From assembly GCA_015064785.1 (NCBI GenBank), contig SVRM01000028.1, positions 1 through 41,707 of the forward strand: a stretch of DNA of 41,707 nucleotides, written 5' to 3'. Position 1 is the first letter of the stretch, and each line of letters begins with the position of its first letter. Positions 7,548-15,168 of this stretch are shown here, in pieces. The DNA is from Oscillospiraceae bacterium. Lineage in GTDB: Bacteria; Bacillota; Clostridia; Oscillospirales; CAG-272. The position numbers and the translations under genes were made by a program. The notes below the pieces were generated by a model. It was not told the DNA's origin, did no database searches, and saw nothing but the letters and a program-made list of their open reading frames with translations.

Positions 7548-8529
7548 AAAATTGTTTTTTTATTTCTCTTGCAACGGCTTTTATCATTGGAACACATACA
7601 GAATTACCAAGTTGTTTATATTGTTCTCCAATCGAACTAACTTTAATATAAGTCTCTGGAAATCCCATGATTCTCCAACATTCACTTATGGTCAATTTCC
7701 TAACACGATTATCAGGGGTCAGAATAAAAAATCTTCCAGATGATTCTTGCGAGGGAAGTGTCGGATGAATCCCAAGTGCGGAATAAATACGGTTTGGTTG
7801 TTTGTGAACCCGTGAAAGATGTTCGGTACCCGGTCTTACACCAACTTTACGAATTGATTTGTTCCTGTATCCTGCAAAAATCAAACCCGAACCAGGTTGT
7901 TGTTTTGGATTTTCTATCAATGTATATTCTGTAGGGGATAAATATTCAAAAATTCCTTCAGTTTCGTTATCGAGTGATTCAAGCAATCGTCCTCGGGGAA
8001 TCAATTTTATTTTATCAAAATCAAATTTTCCTAGTAAAGAGCCAATTATGATAATTCTTTCTCGATTTTGAGGAACCCCAAAATCTGCACCATTTAAAAC
8101 TCGCCAAGATACTGTATAGCCGAGAATTTCCAATTTATCAAGAATAGTTTGTAATGTTTTTCCGTTATTATGATGAACTAAGTGTTTAACATTTTCTAAA
8201 AAGACAACAGGAGGTTTCTTTTCATCTATTATTCTGCATATATCAAAGAACAAAGTACCTCTGGTATCTTCAAATCCTTTTTGTTTTCCGGAAATACTGA
8301 ATGGTTGACAAGGAAAACCTGCGCATAGGATATGATGATTTGGAATAGATTTCTCGTCAATTTGGGTAATGTCACCGTATGGCATTTCTCCAAAGTTTAT
8401 ATTGTATGTTCGTTGACATTCTGTATTTATATCACAGGAGAAAATACATTCAAAACCTTGTGTTTCCATACCTAAACGGATACCACCAATGCCACAAAAT
8501 AAATCAATAAAATATATTGGGTTCATCAT
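7516..8529 (-). CDS. DNA (cytosine-5) methyltransferase of a type II R-M system
   Basis: 337 residues with all the main C5-methylase motifs in order: I DLFCGIGGIRLGME (9-22), IV GFPCQPFS with catalytic Cys74, VI ENVKHL, VIII QNRERIIIIG, a target-recognition region around 185-270, and X QLGNSVCVPM near the C-terminus. It methylates cytosine C5 using S-adenosylmethionine; the target sequence cannot be deduced. The recognition region is compact, as in a single-specificity enzyme. The start is supported by AAAGGAGG 7 bases before an ATG-ATG doublet, and a consensus promoter lies at 8564-8592. Codon and base use are much more AT-rich than the flanking housekeeping genes, suggesting lateral transfer. 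Confidence 0.95.
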   Translation of the reverse strand: MMNPIYFIDLFCGIGGIRLGMETQGFECIFSCDINTECQRTYNINFGEMPYGDITQIDEKSIPNHHILCAGFPCQPFSISGKQKGFEDTRGTLFFDICRIIDEKKPPVVFLENVKHLVHHNNGKTLQTILDKLEILGYTVSWRVLNGADFGVPQNRERIIIIGSLLGKFDFDKIKLIPRGRLLESLDNETEGIFEYLSPTEYTLIENPKQQPGSGLIFAGYRNKSIRKVGVRPGTEHLSRVHKQPNRIYSALGIHPTLPSQESSGRFFILTPDNRVRKLTISECWRIMGFPETYIKVSSIGEQYKQLGNSVCVPMIKAVAREIKKQFFGSEQNFESQ

Positions 8530-8563
8530 GGTTTATCCTCCTTTGATAAATATTTTGTATTAT

Positions 8564-8592
8564 ATTATAGCATAAGTTTATTATATTTTCAA
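8564..8592 (-). promoter_or_regulatory. Sigma-A promoter for the R-M operon
   Basis: Minus strand: -35 TTGAAA (8587-8592), 17-base spacer, perfect -10 TATAAT (8564-8569), about 30 bases before the methyltransferase ATG. No separate promoter or controller (C) protein gene is seen for the endonuclease. Confidence 0.85.
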
Positions 8593-8672
8593 GTCGTCTG
8601 TTGAAATTTCTGATAGTATTATGTGTGTATATGTCATATGAAACAAAAATTGCATGTATGTCTTTAAACCCA

Positions 8673-8701
8673 TTGCAATCCCCGCCATTTTATGATATAC
8701 T
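8673..8701 (+). promoter_or_regulatory. Sigma-A promoter for the M42 peptidase gene
   Basis: -35 TTGCAA (8673-8678), 17-base spacer, -10 TATACT (8696-8701). Transcription would start near 8709, about 30 bases before the chosen ATG at 8739, which makes a start at the GTG at 8724 unlikely. Confidence 0.8.
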
Positions 8702-8738
8702 GTACCCATCAACATAACGAAAAGTGAGGACTACTTCC

Positions 8739-9800
8739 ATGAAACTTGATCTTGATTACACCTTGAACGTGCTCAAAGAGCTGCTTGCCATTGACAGCCC
8801 GACGGGCTTCTGCCACGAAGTCGGCATCTGGGCAAAGGAACAGTTTGAAAAGCTCGGTATTTCCGCAGAAATCAAGCAGAAGGGCGGCGTTTTTGCCGAC
8901 CTCGGCGCGCTGTGCAAAAAGGAAAACGACGACAACGCGATTCTCTTGTCCGCGCACATTGATACACTCGGTGCGATGGTGGCAGAGGTGAAGGGCAGCG
9001 GTCGTCTGCGCGTCAGACCTGTCGGCGGTCTGTCTGCGTCCAACACCGAAACGGAATTTGTCAAGGTCTACACGCGCGAGGGCAAATCCTACGACGGTAC
9101 GCTTCAGCTGTGCGATGCATCCACGCACGTCAACGGTGCGGCAAACAGCACCGTCCGCAACTGGGACAACGTCGAGGTGCTGCTTGACGAGGTTGTCTCC
9201 TCGGCGGCGGAAACCAAGGCGCTCGGCATCGACAACGGCTGTTACGTCTGCGTCAACCCGCGCACGGTCATCACCGAATCCGGCTACATCAAGAGCCGCT
9301 ATCTCGATGATAAGCTCTCCGCGGCGATCCTGCTCGGCTTTGCAAAGTATCTCGTCGACAACGGCATCAAGACCGAACGTCATATCTATATCCACTTCAC
9401 CGTTTACGAGGAAGTCGGTCACGGCGCGGCGGGCATCTGTCCTGCGGGCGTGACGGAAATCCTCGGCGTCGACATGGGCTGTGTCGGTAATGGGCTTTCC
9501 TGCACCGAGCGCGAGGTTTCCATCTGTGCCGCCGACGGCTCCGGTCCCTACGACTACGACATCAACTGCGCGCTCGTTGCTGCGGCAAAGCGTCATGATA
9601 TCGGTTATGCCGTCGATATTTACCCTTATTACAGCTCCGACTGCTCGGTCGCGGTCCGCAATTTTGATCTGCGCCACGCGCTGATCGGTGCCGGTGTCTA
9701 TGCGTCCCACGGTTACGAGCGCTCGCATACGGACGGCGTGCTGAACACGATGAAGCTGCTCGCGGCATATCTGTGCGAGGAGCAGTACCCCGATGCATGA
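8739..9800 (+). CDS. M42-family metallo-aminopeptidase (PepA/FrvX-like)
   Basis: 353 residues. Putative metal ligands and catalytic residues of the M42/M20 fold are all visible: H73 with D75 in SAHIDTLGAM, bridging D190 in RYLDDKLSA, general base and ligand E224-E225 in VYEEVGHGA, D245 in GVDMG, and H330 in ERSHTDGV. Members are cytosolic, usually large multimers, and trim N-terminal residues from peptides; some relatives act on sugar-linked substrates. The ATG at 8739 follows GTGAGG at good spacing; a GTG five codons upstream overlaps that ribosome site. The YdcF-like gene overlaps its last 8 bases, so the two are co-transcribed. Confidence 0.92.
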   Translation: MKLDLDYTLNVLKELLAIDSPTGFCHEVGIWAKEQFEKLGISAEIKQKGGVFADLGALCKKENDDNAILLSAHIDTLGAMVAEVKGSGRLRVRPVGGLSASNTETEFVKVYTREGKSYDGTLQLCDASTHVNGAANSTVRNWDNVEVLLDEVVSSAAETKALGIDNGCYVCVNPRTVITESGYIKSRYLDDKLSAAILLGFAKYLVDNGIKTERHIYIHFTVYEEVGHGAAGICPAGVTEILGVDMGCVGNGLSCTEREVSICAADGSGPYDYDINCALVAAAKRHDIGYAVDIYPYYSSDCSVAVRNFDLRHALIGAGVYASHGYERSHTDGVLNTMKLLAAYLCEEQYPDA

Positions 9801-10620
9801 CAGCATCATGAATCAAACAACAGAACGTATCGGAAATCCATCCCCTCTGCGGGTGATTGTCTGCATCTGCATTGTCATCTCTGCGTTTTGCTTTATCGAA
9901 TATCTGCTGTCGGTCATCTCCTATGCAGGAACGGTCTTTTCCTATGCATTGCCGATCACGGCGGTCTCGGTGATCGTCATTCCGCCCTTGACCGAGGGCT
10001 TTTGGAAAAAACACCTGCCACATAAGCTCTTTTCTGCCGCACGGGCGCTGTATTGCTTCGGCGTGATCTTTTTCACGGTGACATTCTGCATCTTTCTTGC
10101 GTTTCTGTCCTCGTTTTCCCATGCGGAGGTCACAAACGAAGGACCGACGGCGGTGCTGGTCTACGGCTGCCGGGTTAAGGGGACAGAACCGAAGGAAATG
10201 CTTGCCGAGCGGCTCGATGCGGCGCTGGAGCTGCTTTCCGAAAACCCCGAAGCCATCGCGATTGTTTCCGGCGCAACGGACGAGGGTGAGGTTTATACCG
10301 AAGCACAGGTCATGGCGTGGTATCTGGAAAAACACGGCATTGCGTCCGAGCGCATCCTGCTTGATGAGGAAGCCAATTCGACCAAGGGCAACATCCGCGG
10401 TTTTCTGCGGCTGATTGAAGCATACGGTTTGCAGGATGTCCCGTGCATTTCGGTTTCCTCGACGTTCCATATGCCGCGCATTGCCTTTCTCTGCGGCAAA
10501 TACGGGCTGGAATCTGCCTTTGTCGGCGCGAAAACCGAGCGGATTCAGCTATGGTTTCCGTCCGTCGTGCGCGAATACATGGCGTATGTGAAAATGCTTG
10601 TGCTCAATTCTTATGAATAA
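9793..10620 (+). CDS. YdcF/SanA-like membrane protein (DUF218)
   Basis: 275 residues. Two to three N-terminal hydrophobic segments (VIVCICIVISAFCFIEYLL, TAVSVIVIP, CFGVIFFTVTFCIFLAFLSS) are followed by a DUF218 domain from about residue 115. The domain shows AVLVYGCRVKGTEP, the RLDAALELL helix, IVSGATDEGE, the EANSTKGN segment and SSTFHMPRI. DUF218 proteins have a Rossmann-like fold and are linked to envelope functions; the reaction is not established. It overlaps the M42 gene by 8 bases (ATGCATGA), indicating translational coupling. No obvious terminator follows. Confidence 0.85.
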   Translation: MHDSIMNQTTERIGNPSPLRVIVCICIVISAFCFIEYLLSVISYAGTVFSYALPITAVSVIVIPPLTEGFWKKHLPHKLFSAARALYCFGVIFFTVTFCIFLAFLSSFSHAEVTNEGPTAVLVYGCRVKGTEPKEMLAERLDAALELLSENPEAIAIVSGATDEGEVYTEAQVMAWYLEKHGIASERILLDEEANSTKGNIRGFLRLIEAYGLQDVPCISVSSTFHMPRIAFLCGKYGLESAFVGAKTERIQLWFPSVVREYMAYVKMLVLNSYE

Positions 10621-10697
10621 AGAAAGTGCCAATTCGATATTGGTTCCCGGACCATGACAGTGTGTTCGATCAATAAGAATTTGACGAGGTGATTTGA

Positions 10698-11774
10698 ATG
10701 AATGAAGAATGTTTGATTTGTAAAGCACCGCTTGAATACATGGATACGGATGCGTTGATGGAGTGTGAACTTTGCCATAAAAAGCAAAGCAGCAAAACCA
10801 GATGCGTAAACGGTCATTTCGTTTGCGATGAGTGCCATACAAGCGGAATGGACGAGATCATTTCAATGTGCTTTCATAGTCGTTCAAAAAACCCCATTGA
10901 GATTCTGGAAAGCATGATGTCTATGCCGTCCTGTCATATGCATGGTCCGGAACACCACACAATGGTTGGTTCTGCACTGCTGACTGCATATAAAAATGCA
11001 GGCGGAGATATTGACTTGAAAAATGCACTGTATGAAATGCAAAAGAGAGGAAAGCAAGTGCCCGGCGGTGCTTGTGGCTTTTGGGGTGCTTGCGGTGCGG
11101 GTGTCAGCACCGGTATGTATCTTTCTATTGCATTAAAGTCTGCACCGCTTGCAAAAGAAGCATGGGGACTTTCTAACCAAATGACAGCAAAAGCACTGGA
11201 CGCCATTGGAAAGAACGGTGGTCCCCGCTGCTGCAAAAGAGATTCTTATCTTGCTGTCTTGGAAGCGGTTAAGTTTACGAAAAAACATTTGAACATAACT
11301 ATGGATATAGACAATATTGTATGTTCTCATTCACATAAGAACAATCAGTGCCTGCAAGAGGCGTGTTTGTTCCATAAAAAAGCAAAGAAAAAGGTTGCTT
11401 TTATTTGTGTTCACAACTCCTGCCGCAGTCAGATTGCCGAGGCGCTTGGAAAACACCTGGCATCGGATGTTTTTGATGCGTTTTCCGCAGGAACAGAAAC
11501 CAAACCGCAACTCAATCAGGATGCAGTCAGAATGATGAAAGAGCTGTATGGAATTGATATGGAGCAAACGCAGTATCCGAAACGGATTACAGAGATTCCG
11601 AATCCCGATATAGTCATTTCTATGGGGTGTAATGTAGGATGTCCTTTTATCGGCAGAGCGTTTGATGATAACTGGGAATTGGAAGACCCCACAGGGAAAT
11701 CGGACGAAGACTTCAAAAGGATTATCAAAAAAATCGAAGAAAAAGTGTTCATGTTAAAAACAAGCATTCACTGA
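10698..11774 (+). CDS. DUF5714-like cysteine-rich domain fused to an arsenate reductase / LMW-phosphatase domain
   Basis: 358 residues in two parts. Residues 1-225 form a Cys-rich domain: CxxC pairs at 5/8, 23/26 and 43/46, then HGPEHHTMVG, PGGACGFWGACGAGVSTG, GPRCCKRDS and NNQCLQEACLFH. This matches what I know as DUF5714, of unknown function and possibly metal- or cofactor-binding. From about 230 comes a low-molecular-weight phosphatase-type arsenate reductase domain: P-loop CVHNSCR (C237 to R243, CX5R), SAGTETKP, a SMGCNVGCPF segment giving redox cysteines, and WELEDPTGK holding the D-P motif. The second domain may reduce arsenate or dephosphorylate a substrate. GAGGTG lies 7 bases before the ATG. 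The gene is more AT-rich than its flanks. Confidence 0.8.
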   Translation: MNEECLICKAPLEYMDTDALMECELCHKKQSSKTRCVNGHFVCDECHTSGMDEIISMCFHSRSKNPIEILESMMSMPSCHMHGPEHHTMVGSALLTAYKNAGGDIDLKNALYEMQKRGKQVPGGACGFWGACGAGVSTGMYLSIALKSAPLAKEAWGLSNQMTAKALDAIGKNGGPRCCKRDSYLAVLEAVKFTKKHLNITMDIDNIVCSHSHKNNQCLQEACLFHKKAKKKVAFICVHNSCRSQIAEALGKHLASDVFDAFSAGTETKPQLNQDAVRMMKELYGIDMEQTQYPKRITEIPNPDIVISMGCNVGCPFIGRAFDDNWELEDPTGKSDEDFKRIIKKIEEKVFMLKTSIH

Positions 11775-11897
11775 TTATGACTGTAATCGCGAATGGATAC
11801 AACACGGCGAGGACATAACGATTGACAATCTGATGAAGAGAATTCCAATAAGTCGCACAGTCAGATAAATAAGAATTTGTTAGCGTGGTGAAATCGG

Positions 11898-12644
11898 TTG
11901 AATTATATAGAATACGGAAAAGAACATAACGATGTAATTGTGTTCCTGCACGGAGGCGGTTTGTCATGGTGGAATTATCGTGACGTGGCAGAAAAGCTTT
12001 CGTCTGATTATCATATCATTTTACCGATATTAGATGGACATACAAAAAGCAGCTGCGATTTCACAAGCATTGAAGAAAACGCAAAAAGAATCATTGCGTT
12101 TATTGATGAGAAGTTTGGCGGTTCAGTACTGCTGATTGGTGGCTTATCGCTCGGAGGACAAGTAGTGCTTGAAATTCTATCGCAAAAAAAGGATGCTTGT
12201 CAGTATGCATTGATTGAGAGTGCATTGGTTGTCCCGTCAAAATTTACACATGCTATGATAAAACCCGCATTTGGAAGTTGCTATAGCTTAATAAAAAACA
12301 AATGGTTCTCAAAGTTACAATTCAAATCACTCAGAATAAAGCAGGGGCTTTTTGAGGATTATTTTCGAGATACTTGCGGTATTTCTAAATCGAATATGAT
12401 TGCTTTTTTAGAAGCGAATGCTTTGTACAGGATAAAGCCATCTGTTGCTGACTGCTCTGCAAAGCCCTATGTGTTTGTTGGCGAGAAGGAAAACAGAGCC
12501 ATGCGAAAATCAGCCAAAATAATTCACGAAAAACTAAAGGGAAGTATATTACATGTACTCCCCAAAATGTATCATGGGGAATTTTCCATAAATCACGCAG
12601 AAGACTATGCAAGCACCGTACGAGAAATCGTAACAAACAAATAA
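11898..12644 (+). CDS. Alpha/beta-hydrolase fold protein
   Basis: 248 residues from a TTG start with a GTGGTG ribosome site 7 bases upstream. Typical features are the oxyanion-hole region VFLHGGGLSWWNYRDVAEKL, the nucleophile elbow GGLSLGGQ (Ser near residue 93), a late acidic region near GEKENRA, and a catalytic-type His in KMYHGEF. It should be a cytosolic serine hydrolase (esterase or lipase-like); the substrate is unknown. It is AT-rich like the preceding DUF5714-ArsC gene, 123 bp upstream on the same strand, and the two may have arrived together. Confidence 0.82.
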   Translation: MNYIEYGKEHNDVIVFLHGGGLSWWNYRDVAEKLSSDYHIILPILDGHTKSSCDFTSIEENAKRIIAFIDEKFGGSVLLIGGLSLGGQVVLEILSQKKDACQYALIESALVVPSKFTHAMIKPAFGSCYSLIKNKWFSKLQFKSLRIKQGLFEDYFRDTCGISKSNMIAFLEANALYRIKPSVADCSAKPYVFVGEKENRAMRKSAKIIHEKLKGSILHVLPKMYHGEFSINHAEDYASTVREIVTNK

Positions 12645-12724
12645 ATTCCAAATTATCATCCGTTTCCCCTTTGTTGTTTTCGGAAAAACGAAACATAATT
12701 GGAAGTAAATAAAAGGAGAACAAC

Positions 12725-14356
12725 ATGAAACCGATAACCAATCAACATTACATCCCCCGCGGAACTCTCGCCGCCCGTGCAGGACTGCTTGCCGCGCGGC
12801 TCGAAATGCGCGAATACCGTCCCGAAACCGTCCTCAATATGGACCAGGCGGGATGGCCGGGCGACTGGGAGGGCAGAACGATTCTTGCCCTTGTCCGCAT
12901 CGCCGAAACCACGAAAAAAGAACCGGCATATCTGCATGAGATCGTCGATATCGTCCTTGATGCCCGCAACGAACGCGGCTATCTCGGACCGATCTATGAC
13001 GGACGTTCCACCAATGGTGGAACTACGGACGGCGGCGCGCTGGTCAACGAACAGCAGCTGTCCGGTCATTCGTGGCTGCTGCGCGGACTTTGCGCCTACT
13101 ATCACTATACAAAACGGCAGGATGTTTACGACGCGGCACTGACCATCGGACGCAATCTGTTTGTTCCGGTCAAGGACTTGTATCTGGAATATCCCATCCG
13201 TCCCGAGGAGCGTGTGGGCGGCGGGGAGATGTCCGGTCACAGTGCGGCGGTTGTCGGGAAGTGGATCATTTCCACCGACACGGGCTGTGCCTACATTCCG
13301 CTCGACGGCGTCAGTGCCCTGTACGAGATGACAGGGGATGCGGAAATCGGTGCACTGCTCGATGTTATGATCGAAAATTTCCTGAAGATCGACTTCCTCG
13401 GCATCTGTGTGCAGACCCATGCAACGCTGACCGGTACACGCGGGATTCTGCGTACCTACCGCATGACCGGAAGGCCGGAATACCTTGCGGCGGCGAAGAA
13501 GCTGTTTGCCATGTATACCGAGCATGGCATGACCGCAAATTACGCCAACTACAACTGGTTCGGCAGACCTGAGTGGACCGAACCGTGTGCTGTCATTGAT
13601 TCCTTCCTATGCGCGATGCAGCTGTATGCCGAAACGGGTGAGCGTGACTATCTGACGACGGCACAGCGCATCTACTACAACGGCATCGGCTTCGGACAGC
13701 GCGAAAACGGCGGCTTCGGCTGTGATACGTGTCTTGGTGCTGTCGGCGCGGAAAACAATCGCATCCTGCGCCAGCACTGCCCGGAAGCCTATTGGTGCTG
13801 CACGATGCGCGGCGGCGAGGGACTGGCATCGGTCGCCGAATATGCATATCTCGTGGACGGCAAAACTGTCACGGTTCCGTACTTCTCCTCCTCTGATGCC
13901 AAAATCCCGGTCGGCGGCGGTGTACTGTCGCTGTCCCAGAAGACCGCCTATCCGTATGACGGTCATGTGACCTTCACGGTGCGGGAAAATACCGTCGGCA
14001 CGCCTGTCACGCTGTCCTGTTATGTACCCGCTGCCGCACACAATCTGACCGTTGTCGGCGCGGACCATACATACGAAAACGGAATGCTCAACATCACCGT
14101 AACCGCACAGACCTTGAGCATCACAGTGGACTTTGCCATCCCCTACAGCGTGGAATCCCCGGTTGGCGCACATAACGAAAAGATCGGCGTTTATACGATC
14201 TTCCGCGGCAATCTGATGTACTCTGTCACAACGGACAAGCCGCTGGATCTCTCGTGGGCAGAACTGATCGCAGGCAAGGTCGAGGATGTTGTACTCCGTC
14301 CCTTGTTTGATGCGTATGAAACAGACCACGCGCCGCGTCAGGTGCTGTTCTCATGA
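12725..14356 (+). CDS. GH127-like glycoside hydrolase (DUF1680 relative)
   Basis: 543 residues. An (alpha/alpha)6-barrel-like first part shows GALVNEQQLSGHSWLLRGLC, YEMTGDAEI, LRTYRMTGRPEYLAAAKKLF and AQRIYYNGIG, typical of beta-L-arabinofuranosidase-type GH127 proteins. A Cys cluster GCDTCLG (near 332 and 335), HCPEAYW and CCTMRGGEGLA (near 358-359) sits where GH127 enzymes bind zinc through cysteines and use a Cys nucleophile, although the usual CCPPN form is changed to CCTMR. The C-terminal 170 residues look like a beta-sandwich. There is no signal peptide, so it is cytosolic. AAAGGAG lies 6 bases before the ATG. The acyltransferase gene overlaps its end by 4 bases. Confidence 0.75.
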   Translation: MKPITNQHYIPRGTLAARAGLLAARLEMREYRPETVLNMDQAGWPGDWEGRTILALVRIAETTKKEPAYLHEIVDIVLDARNERGYLGPIYDGRSTNGGTTDGGALVNEQQLSGHSWLLRGLCAYYHYTKRQDVYDAALTIGRNLFVPVKDLYLEYPIRPEERVGGGEMSGHSAAVVGKWIISTDTGCAYIPLDGVSALYEMTGDAEIGALLDVMIENFLKIDFLGICVQTHATLTGTRGILRTYRMTGRPEYLAAAKKLFAMYTEHGMTANYANYNWFGRPEWTEPCAVIDSFLCAMQLYAETGERDYLTTAQRIYYNGIGFGQRENGGFGCDTCLGAVGAENNRILRQHCPEAYWCCTMRGGEGLASVAEYAYLVDGKTVTVPYFSSSDAKIPVGGGVLSLSQKTAYPYDGHVTFTVRENTVGTPVTLSCYVPAAAHNLTVVGADHTYENGMLNITVTAQTLSITVDFAIPYSVESPVGAHNEKIGVYTIFRGNLMYSVTTDKPLDLSWAELIAGKVEDVVLRPLFDAYETDHAPRQVLFS

Positions 14357-15102
14357 GTGAAAAGCCGCGTTTTCATGCGCTCGATGCCATTCGCGGCATC
14401 ACCCTGCTTTCGATGATCGCCTATCACGCAATGTGGGACCTTGTCTATCTGTTCGGCGTGCGCGCGGACTGGTACCGCTCGGATGCGGCACATCTGTGGC
14501 AGCAGAGCATCTGCTGGACGTTCATTCTGCTCTCCGGCTTTTGTCATGCACTTGGACGAAAGCCGTGGAAGCGGGGACTCATTGTCTTCGGCGCATCGGT
14601 CATTGTTTCAGCGGTCACGCTGGTTTTCCTGCCGCAGCAGCGAATTCTGTTCGGTGTTTTGAATCTGATGGGACTTTCCATGCTGGCAATGGCACTCCTT
14701 GCCAAGCCGTTTTCCCGCGTCAATCCGTATCTCGGGCTGGCGGTTTCCTTTGCGCTGTTCCTTCTGACAAAGACCGTGCAGACGGGGACGCTGGTTGTCC
14801 TCGGACAGCCGATCGCCGTCCTGCCGGAGGCACTGTATGCCAATGATATCACAGCACTGTTCGGCTTCCCCGGTCCGGAATTTTTCTCGACGGACTATTT
14901 TCCGCTGATTCCGTGGTTTTTCCTCTACGTCACGGGCTGGTTTTTGTACCGCATCTTTGCGCGGCGGGGATGGCTGAACGTATTTGCAAAACCGAATGTC
15001 CCTGTGCTTGGGTTCATCGGACGACATACGCTGCCGATCTATATGGCGCATCAGCCGGTGATTTATGCTGTGCTGACGGTGTTATTTGCAGTTCTGAAAT
15101 AA
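14353..15102 (+). CDS. DUF1624 / HGSNAT-catalytic-like membrane protein
   Basis: 249 residues, with about seven hydrophobic segments. The N-terminal motif RFHALDAIRGITLLSMIAYHAMWDLVY is characteristic of the heparan-alpha-glucosaminide N-acetyltransferase catalytic-type domain (DUF1624), and WTFILLSGF, FGVLNLMGLSMLAMAL and FIGRHTLPIYMAHQP support an acyltransferase of the wider acyltransferase-3 kind. It likely transfers an acyl group across the membrane, but the substrate is unknown. The ATGA overlap with the GH127-like gene implies co-expression and perhaps a shared glycan pathway. A bidirectional terminator follows immediately. Confidence 0.85.
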   Translation: MSEKPRFHALDAIRGITLLSMIAYHAMWDLVYLFGVRADWYRSDAAHLWQQSICWTFILLSGFCHALGRKPWKRGLIVFGASVIVSAVTLVFLPQQRILFGVLNLMGLSMLAMALLAKPFSRVNPYLGLAVSFALFLLTKTVQTGTLVVLGQPIAVLPEALYANDITALFGFPGPEFFSTDYFPLIPWFFLYVTGWFLYRIFARRGWLNVFAKPNVPVLGFIGRHTLPIYMAHQPVIYAVLTVLFAVLK

Positions 15103-15103
15103 A

Positions 15104-15156
15104 AAAACGATCCTTCTTTTCCTTTCGCGCTGTGCGGAAGTGGGAAGGATCGTTTT
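15104..15156. terminator. Bidirectional terminator between convergent genes
   Basis: AAAACGATCCTTC (15104-15116) pairs perfectly with GAAGGATCGTTTT (15144-15156). The A-run on one side and T-run on the other make it work in both directions, between the DUF1624 gene (plus) and the DHHW gene (minus). Confidence 0.85.
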
Positions 15157-15168
15157 ATATTTGCAGTT

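Noticed and set aside
8709..9809. Minus-strand open frame of 366 codons over the M42 peptidase gene
   Set aside because: Shadow of the M42 gene, in which all metal-binding residues are present on the plus strand.
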